Origin: Microbacterium sp. MYb62
Lineage (GTDB): Bacteria > Actinomycetota > Actinomycetes > Actinomycetales > Microbacteriaceae
Length of the DNA stretch: 64,000 bases
Assembly (NCBI RefSeq): GCF_002979475.1
Contig: NZ_PCOY01000001.1
Span: 248,001 to 312,000 of the forward strand
Reading direction: 5' to 3'
A program made the translations under genes and the position numbers. The notes beneath the pieces were generated by a model that saw nothing but the letters and a program-made list of their open reading frames with translations, did no database searches and was not told the DNA's origin. Shown piece after piece: positions 17,360 to 27,818 of the stretch (the stretch's first letter is position 1; every line of letters begins with the position of its first letter).

Positions 17360-20073
17360 CAGTCACGCCCCGTCAGACCCCAGGCGTCTTCGTCGCCCTC
17401 GGCCTCCACCTCGGGAAGCCCCTCGTACTGGGCGGCGATCGGATCATGCGTCGAAGGCAGGGGCGGCACAGGAGGTGCCGTGGGGGCTGCCGGCGCCGAG
17501 GACGCCGGTACGTCCTCCCCGCGCAGTTTCGCCATCACCTGCGGCAGCTGCTCGGCGGTGGCCAGCACGTCTCGGGCCTTCGATCCCTCGGTCGGCCCGA
17601 CGATCTCACGGGACTCCAGCAGATCCATCAGGCGTCCGGCCTTCGCGAAGCCGACGCGCAGCTTGCGCTGGAGCATCGACGTCGACCCGAACTGGGAGGA
17701 GACGATGAGCTCCGCGGCGGCGAGCAGCAGCTCCAGGTCGTCTCCGATGTCCTCGTCGACTTCCTTCTTCTTGGTCGGCTCCATCGCCTCCTGCACGTCG
17801 GGACGGTAGTCCGGACGCGCCTGACGGGTGACGTGCTTGACGACCGCGTCGATCTCCTTCTCGTCGACCCACGCACCCTGCAGACGGAACGGCTTCGACG
17901 ATCCCATCGGCGAGAAGAGCGCATCACCCTGGCCGATGAGCTTGTCGGCGCCGGGGCTGTCGAGGATGACGCGGCTGTCGGTGACGCTGGTGACGGCGAA
18001 CGCCAGTCGCGAGGGGACGTTGGCCTTGATGAGGCCGGTGACCACATCGACGCTCGGGCGTTGCGTCGCGAGCACCAGGTGGATCCCGGACGCTCGCGCG
18101 AGCTGGGTGATGCGGACGATCGAGTCCTCGACGTCACGAGGAGCGACCATCATGAGGTCGGCGAGCTCGTCGACCACGACCAACAGGTACGGATACGGCT
18201 TGAGCACGCGCTCACTGCCGACGGGCACCTCGACCTCGCCGGCGCGAACGGCACGGTTGAAGTCATCGATGTGGCGGAACCCGAACGACGCGAGGTCGTC
18301 GTACCGCATGTCCATCTCCTTCACGACCCACTGCAGCGCTTCGGCGGCCTTCTTCGGGTTCGTGATGATGGGTGTGATCAGGTGCGGGACGCCCGCGTAG
18401 CTGGTGAGCTCGACGCGCTTCGGGTCGATGAGGACCATGCGCACGTCGGCCGGGCGCGCACGCATCAGCAGGCTGGTGATCATGGAGTTCACGAAGCTGG
18501 ACTTACCGGAGCCGGTGGAACCGGCGACCAGGAGGTGAGGCATCTTCGCGAGGTTCGCGATGACGATGTTGCCTCCGACGTCCTTGCCGACGCCGATCGT
18601 CATCGGGTGCGTGCTCTTCTGCGCCGCAGGAGACCTCAGAACGTCGCCGAGCGCGACCATCTCCTTGTCGGCGTTCGGGATCTCGATGCCGATCGCACTC
18701 TTGCCGGGGATCGGCGAGAGGATGCGGACATCGTTCGAGGCGACCGCGTAGGCGAAGTTGTTGCTCAGCTGCAGGATCTTCTCGACCTTGACGCCGTGGC
18801 CGACCTCGACCTCGTACTGGGTGACCGTCGGGCCACGCGAGAAGCCGGTGACCTTCGCATCGACCTTGAACTGCGACAGCACGCTCGTGATCTGCTCGAT
18901 GACCTTGTCTGTGGCCTCGGAGCGCATGACCGGAGGCGGTCCCTCGACCAGAAGGCCGGGAGAAGGGAGGATGTAGGGCGCCACGGGAGCCTGCGGGCCA
19001 CGGTCGCCCGGGCCCTCCGTGCCGAAGCCGTCGAGGCCGGGAAGCTCCGGCACCTCTCCGGTGTCGGAGGCGTCGTCGAGCAGCGCGGTGGTCTGCTGCT
19101 CCGCGAGCGAATCGGCGACCGACCTCACGTCGGACAGCACCTCGGTGGCGGCCTCGTAGGGGTTCTCGACGACGACGGCCTGATCGTAGGCGGGAGTCGG
19201 ATCTGAGGTCGTGAGCAGTGCGGTGATGTCGTCGGATCCGAGAGTGCCCTCGTCGGGGTCTTCTTCTCGGCCGGTCTTGTTGCGCCGCCACCAGGGCAGC
19301 ACGTCGGGGTCGTCGACCTTGTCGGCGTCGTCGATCGCCGCGGCAGCCTTGGCGGGCTTCTCCGTGCGCTCGGCGTCGAACATCCAGGCATAGAGGTCTC
19401 CGAGGCGCGCGCCGATGCGGTTCGGCGGGGTCTTGGTGAGGATCAGGATGCTGAGCACCATGAGAAGCGCCAACACGATGTAGGCGGGGATGTCGGTGAG
19501 GTAGGTCAGGGGCTGGCCCACCAGCCAACCGAGCAGCCCTCCGGACTCACTGAGTGCGGGCATCCCCTGGTTCGGGTGCGGGCGTGGGCCGGCGACGTGG
19601 AAGATCCCGGACAGCGCGAGCACGAACATGCCGAAGCCGATACCGATGCGTCCGTTGTCGTGGACGGACGAGGGATGGCGGAAGAGCCAGCCGGCCAGCA
19701 ACAGCAGCAGCACAGGCATGATGAACGCCACACGACCGACGAAGAGACCGACCGAGTACGCGCTGATGTTGGTGGCGACCTCGTTGCCGATGAAGAACCA
19801 CTCGTTGACGGCGCCGAGCACTGCCAGGATCACCAGGAGGAACGGGAAGCCGTCGCGACGGTCGTCCTTCTCGAGAGTCTCGGGCCCGAACGCGCGGAAG
19901 AGTCCGCCGACGCCGTGCGCCAGTCCGACCCAGGCGCGAACCAGGACCGGGGGCTTCTCCGCCTCGTCGATGTATTTCTTGGGAGCGGGCTGGGCCTTGG
20001 GAGCCGTCTGCCGCTTGGGGCGCGACGGTGCGCTGGTCGACGCGCGCTCTGTCTTCGTGGTACTCCTGGCCAT
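17359..20073 (-). CDS. ftsK: DNA translocase FtsK/SpoIIIE
   Basis: Septum-anchored DNA pump that clears chromosome termini during division. The 904 residues start with a basic Pro/Ala-rich segment, four transmembrane helices (about residues 75-230), a linker, then the motor domain with Walker [10 protein letters not shown] at about residue 518, the [12 protein letters not shown] strand and [11 protein letters not shown]. The C-terminal gamma winged helix ([29 protein letters not shown]) recognises KOPS-type sequences. A TAACGT box 6 bases before the ATG suggests a leaderless transcript. Confidence 0.95.
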   Translation of the reverse strand: MARSTTKTERASTSAPSRPKRQTAPKAQPAPKKYIDEAEKPPVLVRAWVGLAHGVGGLFRAFGPETLEKDDRRDGFPFLLVILAVLGAVNEWFFIGNEVATNISAYSVGLFVGRVAFIMPVLLLLLAGWLFRHPSSVHDNGRIGIGFGMFVLALSGIFHVAGPRPHPNQGMPALSESGGLLGWLVGQPLTYLTDIPAYIVLALLMVLSILILTKTPPNRIGARLGDLYAWMFDAERTEKPAKAAAAIDDADKVDDPDVLPWWRRNKTGREEDPDEGTLGSDDITALLTTSDPTPAYDQAVVVENPYEAATEVLSDVRSVADSLAEQQTTALLDDASDTGEVPELPGLDGFGTEGPGDRGPQAPVAPYILPSPGLLVEGPPPVMRSEATDKVIEQITSVLSQFKVDAKVTGFSRGPTVTQYEVEVGHGVKVEKILQLSNNFAYAVASNDVRILSPIPGKSAIGIEIPNADKEMVALGDVLRSPAAQKSTHPMTIGVGKDVGGNIVIANLAKMPHLLVAGSTGSGKSSFVNSMITSLLMRARPADVRMVLIDPKRVELTSYAGVPHLITPIITNPKKAAEALQWVVKEMDMRYDDLASFGFRHIDDFNRAVRAGEVEVPVGSERVLKPYPYLLVVVDELADLMMVAPRDVEDSIVRITQLARASGIHLVLATQRPSVDVVTGLIKANVPSRLAFAVTSVTDSRVILDSPGADKLIGQGDALFSPMGSSKPFRLQGAWVDEKEIDAVVKHVTRQARPDYRPDVQEAMEPTKKKEVDEDIGDDLELLLAAAELIVSSQFGSTSMLQRKLRVGFAKAGRLMDLLESREIVGPTEGSKARDVLATAEQLPQVMAKLRGEDVPASSAPAAPTAPPVPPLPSTHDPIAAQYEGLPEVEAEGDEDAWGLTGRD

Positions 20074-20146
20074 GCTCTCACGTTACGGCCAACTGCCGAC
20101 ATGTCCGCGTAATGACGCGGCTTTCTGCGGATCCCCTGCGCCTCGA

Positions 20147-20641
20147 TCAGGCAGTTGGACGCGCCATCGTGTCCCGGTTCGTTCCCTCTCCGACGACCGT
20201 GAATCCCTCGGCCCGATACAGATTGCGGGCGAAGTTGTCGCGCTCGACGCTCAAGCTGATCCGGGCATGCCCCTGGGAGCCGGCGAGCTGCACGACGCCG
20301 CGCAGCAGGGAGCGCCCGACCCCGCGCGCCCGCCAGAGAGGGTGCACGCCGATGATCAGCTCGGGGACGGCGACGCCGATGAAGCCGAAACCCGGGTCGT
20401 TCTGCGGGAGTACGCGATACCAGGCGGCCCCGACCGGGACGTCGTCCTCACCGGTCGCCAGGAGGCCGTCGTCGGCCGTGCGCTTCCAGCCCGCGAGGTA
20501 CCGGCGATGATCCGCGGACGCGAGCACCTCGTGGCGTGGTCGCAGTCCCCCGGCGCGCCAGTTGGCGGCCTCGACGAGCATGTCGCCGAGGAACATCGCG
20601 TCCGTCTGCGCCGCCCTGCGAAGGGAGAAGCCCCTGTCCAT
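20147..20641 (-). CDS. GNAT family N-acetyltransferase
   Basis: A 164-residue predicted acetyltransferase, substrate unknown. The GNAT core is seen in GFGFIGVAVPELIIGVHPLWRARGVGRSLLRGVVQLA (acetyl-CoA loop RARGVG) and the end ARNLYRAEGFTVVGEGTNRDTM. A TAAGCT box lies 6 bases before the ATG (leaderless). It lies between rnj and ftsK, apparently as its own unit. Confidence 0.85.
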   Translation of the reverse strand: MDRGFSLRRAAQTDAMFLGDMLVEAANWRAGGLRPRHEVLASADHRRYLAGWKRTADDGLLATGEDDVPVGAAWYRVLPQNDPGFGFIGVAVPELIIGVHPLWRARGVGRSLLRGVVQLAGSQGHARISLSVERDNFARNLYRAEGFTVVGEGTNRDTMARPTA

Positions 20642-20714
20642 GGCGCGAGCTTAGGCCGACGGTGTTACGTCGAGATGACGAGCAGCCGTGAGTGGGGGGA
20701 CGGCTCCCCCGCCG

Positions 20715-22391
20715 TCAGGCCTCGATGACGAGCGGCACGATCATCGGACGACGACGCAGGCGCTGGTTCACCCAGCGGCCGATCGTGCGTCGAACGACCT
20801 GCGACAGCGCATGGGTGTCACGCACGCCGTTGCCGGACGCGTCCTTGAGCGCGGCGACGATCTTCGGCGTCACGTCGTCGAACACCGAGTCGTCCTCGGC
20901 TACACCGCGCGCGTGGATCTCCGGCCCGGAGATGATGCGGCCGGTGCCGGCATCCACGACCACGATCACGGAGATGAAGCCCTCCTCGCCGAGGATCCGA
21001 CGGTCCTTGAGGTCGGCGTCGGTGATCTCGCCGACCGTCGAGCCGTCGACGTACACGAATCCGAGATCGAGCTGACCGGTGACCTTCGCGACGCCATCCT
21101 TGAGGTCGATCACAGTGCCGTTGGAGGCGATGATCGTGTTCTCCTCGGGAACACCGGTGTCCTGCGCGAGCTTGGCGTTCGCGATCAGGTGCCGGTACTC
21201 GCCGTGCACGGGGAGCACGTTCTTGGGCTTGAGGATGTTGTAGCAGTAGATCAGCTCGCCGGCGGCGGCGTGTCCGGAGACGTGGACCTTCGCATTCGCC
21301 TTGTGTACGACGTTCGCGCCGAGCTTGGTGAGCCCGTCGATGACGCGGTACACGGCGTTCTCGTTGCCCGGGATGAGGCTGGAGGCGAGGATGACGGTGT
21401 CGCCTTCGCTGATCTCGATCGCGTGGTCCATGTTCGCCATGCGGCTCAGCACCGCCATCGGCTCGCCCTGGGAACCGGTCGACATGTAGACGATCTGCTC
21501 GTCGGGGAGGTCGCGCGCCTTCTTGAAGTCGATGAGGACCCCGTCCGGCACCTTCAGGTAGCCGAGCTGCTCGGCGATCGTCATGTTCCGCACCATGCTG
21601 CGGCCGAGGAACGCGACGCGGCGACCGTTGGCGTGCGCGGCGTCGATCACCTGCTGCACGCGGTGGACGTGGCTGGAGAAGCTCGCGACGATGACGCGAC
21701 GGGGAGCCTTCGCGATGACCTGGTCGAGCACGGGACCGATGGAGCGTTCCGTCGGCGTGAACCCGGGGACATCGGCATTGGTCGAGTCGACGAGGAACAG
21801 GTCCACGCCCTCTTCGCCGAGGCGCGCGAACGCACGCAGGTCGGTGATCCGGCCATCCAGCGGCAGCTGGTCCATCTTGAAGTCACCCGTGGCGAGGACC
21901 ATGCCGGCGGGGGTGCGGATGGCGACGGCGAGGGCATCCGGAATCGAGTGGTTGACCGCGACGAACTCGAGGTCGAACGGCCCGACCCGCTCCTCCTGGC
22001 CCTCCCTCACGGTAAGGGTGAAGGCCTTGATGCGGTGCTCCTTGAGCTTCGCCTCGACCAGCGCGAGCGTGAGGCCCGATCCGATCAGGGGGATGTCGCT
22101 CTTCAGACGCAGCAGGTAGGGAACCGCGCCGATGTGGTCTTCGTGCCCGTGCGTGAGCACCACGCCGACGATGTCGTCGAGACGGTCACGGATGGGTTCG
22201 AAATCCGGCAGGATCAGGTCGACGCCGGGCTGGTGCTCTTCGGGGAAGAGCACACCGCAGTCGACGATCAGGATCTTGCCGTCGTACTCGAACATGGTCA
22301 TGTTCCGACCGATCTCACCGAGACCGCCGATGGGGATGACCCGCAGCGTTCCTTCGTCGAGAGCGGTCGGTTCTACCAGGGGAATGGACAT
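20715..22391 (-). CDS. rnj: Ribonuclease J
   Basis: Beta-CASP metallo-beta-lactamase nuclease with 5'-3' exonuclease and endonuclease activity on RNA. The 558 residues contain the metal-binding motif HGHEDHIG from residue 81, the further ligands in ATGDFKMD and VDSTNAD, and the beta-CASP motifs HVSGHAAAGEL and LPVHGEYRHL. A GAGGAG ribosome site precedes the ATG. It lies 53 bases downstream of dapA, an arrangement conserved in actinobacteria, so the two may be cotranscribed. Confidence 0.96.
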   Translation of the reverse strand: MSIPLVEPTALDEGTLRVIPIGGLGEIGRNMTMFEYDGKILIVDCGVLFPEEHQPGVDLILPDFEPIRDRLDDIVGVVLTHGHEDHIGAVPYLLRLKSDIPLIGSGLTLALVEAKLKEHRIKAFTLTVREGQEERVGPFDLEFVAVNHSIPDALAVAIRTPAGMVLATGDFKMDQLPLDGRITDLRAFARLGEEGVDLFLVDSTNADVPGFTPTERSIGPVLDQVIAKAPRRVIVASFSSHVHRVQQVIDAAHANGRRVAFLGRSMVRNMTIAEQLGYLKVPDGVLIDFKKARDLPDEQIVYMSTGSQGEPMAVLSRMANMDHAIEISEGDTVILASSLIPGNENAVYRVIDGLTKLGANVVHKANAKVHVSGHAAAGELIYCYNILKPKNVLPVHGEYRHLIANAKLAQDTGVPEENTIIASNGTVIDLKDGVAKVTGQLDLGFVYVDGSTVGEITDADLKDRRILGEEGFISVIVVVDAGTGRIISGPEIHARGVAEDDSVFDDVTPKIVAALKDASGNGVRDTHALSQVVRRTIGRWVNQRLRRRPMIVPLVIEA

Positions 22392-22444
22392 GCTGTCTCC
22401 TCAGTCGGACACTCCGCGCGTCCGTTCGTTCATGGCGACGCGAC

Positions 22445-23422
22445 TCAGCGCGTCGTGCCGTGCACCTTCGGCAGGGCACCACCCGCAGCCGCGTTGCGGT
22501 CGGGTCGGAAGTTCGAGAAATCTGCTCCGGGAACGTTCTTGACGAGGTCGAGCTCATCCTCGATGAGCGCTGCCTCCCATTCCTCGGGGCCGACCAGGGG
22601 AAGCCGGACGCGCGGGCTCGAGATGCGTCCGAGTCCGTGCAGGATGTACTTCGCCGCGACGGTGCCGGGCACGTGCGTCATGACGGCGCGCACGAGCGGC
22701 TCGAGGCGCTTGTGCTCGGCGGTCGCCGTGGCGAGGTCTCCGGCGTTCACCGCATCGATGATTGTGCGGTACGGCGCCGCGGCGACGTTCGCAGTCACGC
22801 CGATGAGGCCGGTGGCGCCGATCGCGAGGTGCGGCAGCACGTTCGCGTCATCACCGGAGAAGTACATCAGATCGGTCTGGTTGAGCACGCGGCTCACCTC
22901 GGAGAAGTCGCCCTTCGCATCCTTCACCGCGAGGATGTTCGGGTGCTTCGCGAGGCGGAGGATCGTCTCGTACTTGATCGGTACGCCGGTGCGGCCGGGG
23001 ATGTCGTAGAGGATCACCGGTAGGTCGGTCGCGTCGGCGACCAGACGGAAATGCGTGAGGATTCCGGCCTGCGTGGGCTTGTTGTAGTACGGCGTGACGA
23101 TCATGATGCCGTCGGCGCCGGCCTTCTCGCTGGCCTTGTAGAGCTCGATCGCGTGGGCGGTCTCGTTGGATCCGCCACCGGTGATGATCTTGGCGCGGCC
23201 GGCGGAGACGGACTTGCCGACCTCGACGAGCTTGAGCTTCTCGGGGTCCGTCAGCGTCGAGGTCTCGCCGGTCGTTCCCGTCACGACGATGCCGTCCGCT
23301 CCCGCGGTGATCACGTCATCGATGTGCTTCTCGACGGCGGGCCAATCGACTTCACCGTCGGCCGTCATCGGAGTGACGAGCGCGACGAGAACCTGTCCGA
23401 AAGGGTTGCCCGAGTGCGTCAT
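22445..23422 (-). CDS. dapA: 4-hydroxy-tetrahydrodipicolinate synthase
   Basis: Condenses pyruvate with aspartate semialdehyde, the first committed step to DAP and lysine. The 325 residues contain GTTGETSTL, the tyrosine in IVTPYYNKPTQ and the Schiff-base lysine in ILAVKDAKGDF. The ATG at 23422 is preceded by a TACGCT box 6 bases upstream (leaderless; the intervening GGGAGC could also act as a weak ribosome site). rnj follows in the same direction. Confidence 0.96.
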   Translation of the reverse strand: MTHSGNPFGQVLVALVTPMTADGEVDWPAVEKHIDDVITAGADGIVVTGTTGETSTLTDPEKLKLVEVGKSVSAGRAKIITGGGSNETAHAIELYKASEKAGADGIMIVTPYYNKPTQAGILTHFRLVADATDLPVILYDIPGRTGVPIKYETILRLAKHPNILAVKDAKGDFSEVSRVLNQTDLMYFSGDDANVLPHLAIGATGLIGVTANVAAAPYRTIIDAVNAGDLATATAEHKRLEPLVRAVMTHVPGTVAAKYILHGLGRISSPRVRLPLVGPEEWEAALIEDELDLVKNVPGADFSNFRPDRNAAAGGALPKVHGTTR

Positions 23423-23574
23423 GCTCCCAGCGTATAGGTTCGGATGCCGCTCATGCGGACGCGGCGACGCGGATGACTGCCCCGCAGGCGGCATCGGTCC
23501 CGCCTCGCAGCAGCCCGAAACGGCACAGGAGTCCGGTCCCGTGGATCGAGGAGGTGCGGCCGTACGCTCGAGGG

Positions 23575-24123
23575 ATGGGATGGGTCACTCGAGGGTCGGA
23601 GACGAAGTACGAGAACGCCTGGATCCGCGTGCGAGAAGACCGGGTCACGGGTCCCGCGGGCGAGGACGGCATCTACGGCGTCGTCACGATGCAGCACCCG
23701 GCGGTGTTCATCGTCGCGGTGGACGACGAGGACCGCGTGTGCCTGGTCACGATCGACCGCTACACCGTCGGGAACAGTACCGAGATCCCCGCCGGCGGCA
23801 GCGATGGGGAGGACCCGCTCGCAGCAGCGAAGCGAGAACTCCGGGAGGAGACCGGATTCGAAGCGGGCGATTGGACACCACTCGGGACGATGAACGCGCT
23901 GAACGGCATCGCCGAGGCCGTCGAGCACGTCTTCCTTGCGCGCGACCTCCGACCGGCGGCGGACGCGGACTTCGCAGAGGCCCAAGCGGAAGAAGGCATC
24001 AAGGCGATCTCCTGGGTTCCGCTGGAGAGCGTGCTCTCCCTGATCGCCGAGGGCACCATCACCGATGGGGAGACGATCGCCGCCATCGCGAAGGCGGGAA
24101 TCCTCCTCGGAAGGTTCCGCTGA
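23575..24123 (+). CDS. NUDIX hydrolase
   Basis: A 182-residue nucleoside-diphosphate-linked hydrolase. The Nudix box is GGSDGEDPLAAAKRELREET followed by GF; the loop after the first glycine is one residue shorter than the consensus, as in some ADP-ribose pyrophosphatase-like members. An ADP-ribose or similar sugar-nucleotide substrate is plausible but unproven. The ATG at 23575 has a TACGCT box 6 bases before it (leaderless). It is divergent from dapA and convergent with the SDR gene. Confidence 0.87.
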   Translation: MGWVTRGSETKYENAWIRVREDRVTGPAGEDGIYGVVTMQHPAVFIVAVDDEDRVCLVTIDRYTVGNSTEIPAGGSDGEDPLAAAKRELREETGFEAGDWTPLGTMNALNGIAEAVEHVFLARDLRPAADADFAEAQAEEGIKAISWVPLESVLSLIAEGTITDGETIAAIAKAGILLGRFR

Positions 24124-24129
24124 CGCCGA

Positions 24130-24891
24130 TCAGACGCGTCCTCGACGGGCTACGCCGGAGGTGAGTGAACTCGGCAGGACGCGGGTCAGCGCCACGATCA
24201 CCTTGTAACGCAGCGAAGGCACCGAGACCGACTTCCCGCGAGCGGCATCGCGCAGCCCCGTCCGGACGACGTCACGCGCGTTCAGCCACATGATGCCCGG
24301 TATGCCCTCCTGCCCCACCGGCAACCCCATGCGCTCGTGGAAGGACGTGTGGGTGAATCCGGGGCACAACGCCGTCACGGAGACGCCGTCACGGCCATAC
24401 TCCGCGTTCGCCCAGCGGCTGAAGCCGATGAGCCACGCCTTGCAGGCGGAGTACGTCGACCGGGAGATGAATCCGGCTACCGAAGCCACGTTGATGATGC
24501 GCCCACCGCGTCCGCGCATGGACCGCAGCGCCGCGTGCATGAGACGCATCGACGCCTCGACGTGCAGTCGGAGGTGACGTACCTCGTCGTCGATGTCGTT
24601 GTCGGCGAACTGCAGCGGGAGTCCGAACCCGGCGTTGTTCACCAGGAGATCGACGGGATCCGCGATGTCGCGCAGTCGCTCGGCGACCTTCTCGACCCCG
24701 GCGTCATCGGCCAGGTCGGCGGCGATGATCTCGACAGCGACGCCGTACTCGCTCCGCAGTTCGGCGCCCAGCGTCTCGAGTGCCTCCTCCGACCTGGCCA
24801 CGAGGACGAGATCGGCGCGACGTCGGGCGAGCTGACGAGCGAACTCTGCACCCAGTCCGGCGCTGGCTCCGGTGATCAGCGCGGTGGGCAT
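24130..24891 (-). CDS. SDR family oxidoreductase
   Basis: A 253-residue short-chain dehydrogenase/reductase. The cofactor motif is TGASAGLGAEFARQLA, NNAG is present in LLVNNAGFG, the catalytic serine lies in NVASVAGF and the YxxxK motif is YSACKAW. Substrate unknown. The ATG overlaps the folA stop (ATGA), so it forms the tail of a thyA-folA-SDR operon. Confidence 0.88.
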   Translation of the reverse strand: MPTALITGASAGLGAEFARQLARRRADLVLVARSEEALETLGAELRSEYGVAVEIIAADLADDAGVEKVAERLRDIADPVDLLVNNAGFGLPLQFADNDIDDEVRHLRLHVEASMRLMHAALRSMRGRGGRIINVASVAGFISRSTYSACKAWLIGFSRWANAEYGRDGVSVTALCPGFTHTSFHERMGLPVGQEGIPGIMWLNARDVVRTGLRDAARGKSVSVPSLRYKVIVALTRVLPSSLTSGVARRGRV

Positions 24892-25367
24892 CAGCGCTCG
24901 TATCCGAGGAAGCGGTAGCGGACGCCGGTGCGCGAGGTGCGCCACTCCCCCTCGTCGACGAGGCGCCAGCCCGTCTTCGCCGGTGCATACGCGTCGCCGG
25001 CGACGTCGAGATCGAGTTCGGTGACCTCCAGTCGATCAGCATCCCCGATCACCTGTCGGAAGATCTCCGCACCGCCGATGATCCAGACTCTGTCGAGGCC
25101 GCGCACGGCTTCGGCGACGGTGGCCGCCCGGCGCGCGCCGTCCTCGGACCAGTCCTGCTGCCGGGTGACCACGATGTTGTCGCGGCCGGCGAGCGGACGG
25201 AAGCGCTCAGGAAGCGAGTCCCACGTCTTGCGCCCCATCACCACGGGAGCGCCGAGGGTGACCTCTTTGAAATGAGCCAGATCTTCGGGCACGTGCCAGG
25301 GCATCCCTCCTTCGGCGCCGATCACACCGCCCTCTGCCTCGGCCCAGATCAGCCCGACCCAGGTCAT
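24891..25367 (-). CDS. folA: Dihydrofolate reductase
   Basis: Reduces dihydrofolate to tetrahydrofolate with NADPH. The 158 residues have the hallmark opening [20 protein letters not shown] followed by [11 protein letters not shown], then [17 protein letters not shown] and WIIGGAEIF. It overlaps thyA upstream by four bases; regenerating the dihydrofolate released by ThyA gives the pair an obvious shared role. Confidence 0.95.
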   Translation of the reverse strand: MTWVGLIWAEAEGGVIGAEGGMPWHVPEDLAHFKEVTLGAPVVMGRKTWDSLPERFRPLAGRDNIVVTRQQDWSEDGARRAATVAEAVRGLDRVWIIGGAEIFRQVIGDADRLEVTELDLDVAGDAYAPAKTGWRLVDEGEWRTSRTGVRYRFLGYER

Positions 25368-26173
25368 ACCGCGACCGCCGCCCTGATCGGTGCGTGATGC
25401 TGATAGCCCTCCACCACGAAGTCCTCGTAGCGGTAGTCGAGGATCGACTCCGGCTTCCGCGCGAAACGCAGCGTCGGATAGTCGTAGGGCTCGCGGCTGA
25501 GCTGCTCCCTCACCTGCTCGACGTGATTGTCGTAGACGTGGCAGTCACCGCCCGTCCAGACGAAGTCGCCGGGCTCGAGGCCGACCTGCTGGGCGATCAT
25601 CATCGTGAGCAGCGCGTACGAGGCGATGTTGAACGGCACCCCGAGGAACATGTCGGCGCTGCGCTGATACAGCTGGCAGGAGAGCTTGCCGTCGGCGACG
25701 TAGAACTGGAACAGGGCGTGGCAGGGCGCGAGCGCCATGTCGGGGATGTCAGCGGGGTTCCAGGCCGACACGATGAGCCGGCGGGAGTCGGGGGAACGCC
25801 GGATCTGCTCGATCACCTCGGAAAGCTGGTCGATGCTTCCGCCATCCGGTGTCGGCCACGACCGCCACTGCACCCCGTAGACCGGACCGAGATCACCGGA
25901 CTCGTCCGCCCACTCGTCCCAGATCGTGACGCCGTTCTCACGGAGCCACCCGACGTTGGAGTCACCCTGCAGGAACCAGAGCAGCTCGTAGGCGATGGAC
26001 TTGAAGTGCACGCGCTTGGTGGTGATGAGCGGGAACCCCTTCGACAGATCGAAGCGGATCTGTCGGCCGAAGACGCTCGTCGTGCCGGTTCCGGTGCGAT
26101 CAGACTTGTGCGTGCCGGTCTCCAGGACATCGCGGAGCAGGTCTTCGTAGGGAGTCGGGACGGCTGCGCTCAT
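25364..26173 (-). CDS. thyA: Thymidylate synthase
   Basis: Makes dTMP from dUMP using methylene-tetrahydrofolate. The 269 residues contain the arginine-containing [15 protein letters not shown] segment, the nucleophilic cysteine in [12 protein letters not shown] near residue 150, and [20 protein letters not shown]. The ATG at 26173 is chosen because ThyA homology starts there ([17 protein letters not shown]) and a TATCGT box lies 7 bases upstream (leaderless). folA and the SDR gene follow with overlaps. Confidence 0.95.
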   Translation of the reverse strand: MSAAVPTPYEDLLRDVLETGTHKSDRTGTGTTSVFGRQIRFDLSKGFPLITTKRVHFKSIAYELLWFLQGDSNVGWLRENGVTIWDEWADESGDLGPVYGVQWRSWPTPDGGSIDQLSEVIEQIRRSPDSRRLIVSAWNPADIPDMALAPCHALFQFYVADGKLSCQLYQRSADMFLGVPFNIASYALLTMMIAQQVGLEPGDFVWTGGDCHVYDNHVEQVREQLSREPYDYPTLRFARKPESILDYRYEDFVVEGYQHHAPIRAAVAV

Positions 26174-26291
26174 GACAGCCACGATACCTTCCCGGTCTGC
26201 CCCCGGGGCGTATGCCCTCCCGCGCGAGGGCGGTTCGTCATGGTCCGAAACATCGGCCCCCGCACCCCCATCGACGCCGTACTCTCGACCC

Positions 26292-26705
26292 ATGTCCCCC
26301 GTGTTCGCCCTGGCGATCGCCTCCGCACTCGTCGTGCTCGCCGTCGTCATCGGCATCGTGCTGCGCCGCGGAGATGGGCGACGACGCAACGGCGGCGCCC
26401 TCCGGTTCGATCCGACGGACGTCCTCTCCGCAGAGCTCGGCTCCCGCGCGACTCTGGTGCAGTTCAGCACCGAGATGTGTGCGCGGTGCCCGCAGGTGCG
26501 CAGGCTGCTCACCGAATACGCCGCAGATCATGACGGCCTCCGCCACATCGAAGTGGATCTGACGCACCGCCCCGATCTCTCGACGCGGTACAAAGTGCTG
26601 CAGACTCCGACGACTTTCGTGGTCGACGGCTCCGGCGCCGTCCGCGCGAGATTCCATGGTGTGCCGCATCGGCACGCCCTCACCGAAGCCGTCGCCGCCG
26701 TCTGA
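26292..26705 (+). CDS. Thioredoxin-fold protein, membrane-anchored
   Basis: A 137-residue protein with one N-terminal transmembrane helix (about residues 4-24, [20 protein letters not shown]) and a thioredoxin-like domain with the redox motif CARC in [16 protein letters not shown] and the cis-proline region in [10 protein letters not shown]. Whether the domain faces in or out is not clear. TACTCT ends 6 bases before the ATG (leaderless). It precedes a DUF4395 membrane protein by 21 bases and an OsmC peroxidase soon after, suggesting a redox-related cluster. Confidence 0.82.
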   Translation: MSPVFALAIASALVVLAVVIGIVLRRGDGRRRNGGALRFDPTDVLSAELGSRATLVQFSTEMCARCPQVRRLLTEYAADHDGLRHIEVDLTHRPDLSTRYKVLQTPTTFVVDGSGAVRARFHGVPHRHALTEAVAAV

Positions 26706-26726
26706 GGCGCGAGGACTGGAGCAGGC

Positions 26727-27296
26727 ATGGCAACTCCCTCAGGCATCGATCCTCGAGGCCCGCGCTTCGCGGCGACGATCACGGCCGCACTGTTGCTGGC
26801 GGCGACGTTCCTCGCCCTGATCGGGATCTCGACGGCCCGGCTTCCCGGCGGATGGTTCGCCGTCACGCCGTCGTCGGACTTCGCCTTCATCGGAGGCAGC
26901 ACCTGGGCCATCGCCTCGGCATCCGTCGCGCAGCGGGCACTCGACCCCGGCTTCCTGCTCGCGCTCATCGTCGCCCTCCTGTTCCTGTGGGGCGTCGTCT
27001 CACCGCGGACAGCTCCGTGGAGCGTCATCTTCCGCACGGTCGTGCGTCCGCGCCTCCCCGCACCGATGGAGCTCGAGGATCCGCGCCCTCCCCGTTTCTC
27101 GCAGGGCGTCGGACTCTTCGTCGTCGGGATCGGGCTCCTGCTGCATCTCCTCGGCGTGCCCTGGGCCCTTCCGATCGCCGCCGCGGCCGCCTTCCTCGCC
27201 GCCTTCCTCAACGCCGCGTTCGCGTTCTGCCTGGGATGCCAGCTCTACCTCCTGTTGCAGCGCGCAGGCATCGTCGGTCGGGAGGCCGCAGCCTGA
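26727..27296 (+). CDS. DUF4395 family membrane protein
   Basis: A 189-residue membrane protein of the DUF4395 family. It begins ATPSGIDPRGPRFAATITAALLL and has about four hydrophobic segments, with the conserved PRTAPWSVIFRTVVRPRL block between the second and third and a C-terminal segment with FCLGCQLYLL, a CxxC-like pair. Family members are often next to thioredoxin-like genes, as here, and may take part in thiol/disulfide transfer; this is inference. A GGAG sequence sits upstream of the ATG. Confidence 0.82.
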   Translation: MATPSGIDPRGPRFAATITAALLLAATFLALIGISTARLPGGWFAVTPSSDFAFIGGSTWAIASASVAQRALDPGFLLALIVALLFLWGVVSPRTAPWSVIFRTVVRPRLPAPMELEDPRPPRFSQGVGLFVVGIGLLLHLLGVPWALPIAAAAAFLAAFLNAAFAFCLGCQLYLLLQRAGIVGREAAA

Positions 27297-27377
27297 TCGC
27301 TGTTCCGCCCCGTGCGGGCGATCGCTAGGCTGGCGACGAGCCGACGCTGCATCCGCAGCGCGAGAACCGGAGGAATC

Positions 27378-27803
27378 ATGCCCGTCACCAGCGAAGCCGC
27401 CAGCACCTGGACCGGATCGCTCATGGAGGGGTCCGGCACCGTCGCGTTCTCGTCGTCGAACCTCGGCACCTTCCCCATCAACTGGAAGGCTCGCAGCGAA
27501 GGCAGCGACACCACGACCACACCGGAGGAGCTCATCGCCGCCGCGCACGCGTCGTGCTTCAGCATGGCGCTCTCGCACGCACTCGCGGAGAACGGCACCC
27601 CTCCGGAGCGCGTAGACACGACGGCTTCGGTCACGTTCAAGCCCGGCGTCGGCATCACGGGCAGCCACCTCAACGTCAACGCGACCGTCCCGAACCTCAC
27701 CCCTGAGGCGTTCCAGGAGATCGCGAGCGGAGCCAAGACCGGGTGCCCGGTCTCTCAGGCACTCTCCGGTATCGAGATCACCCTCGAGGCGACCCTCGCC
27801 TGA
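27378..27803 (+). CDS. OsmC family peroxiredoxin
   Basis: A 141-residue OsmC/Ohr-type hydroperoxide reductase. The two active cysteines are in AAHASCFSMALSHAL and KTGCPVSQALSGIEI. The short OsmC form begins near PVTSEAASTWTGSLMEGSGT. The ATG at 27378 has an excellent CGGAGGAATC ribosome site. Probably detoxifies organic hydroperoxides with a thiol reductant. Confidence 0.93.
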   Translation: MPVTSEAASTWTGSLMEGSGTVAFSSSNLGTFPINWKARSEGSDTTTTPEELIAAAHASCFSMALSHALAENGTPPERVDTTASVTFKPGVGITGSHLNVNATVPNLTPEAFQEIASGAKTGCPVSQALSGIEITLEATLA

Positions 27804-27818
27804 TCGAGTGGGCCGGGG

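Noticed and set aside
20688..23009. 773-codon plus-strand frame over rnj and dapA
   Set aside because: It spans two well-recognised genes on the opposite strand and has low-complexity, charged composition.
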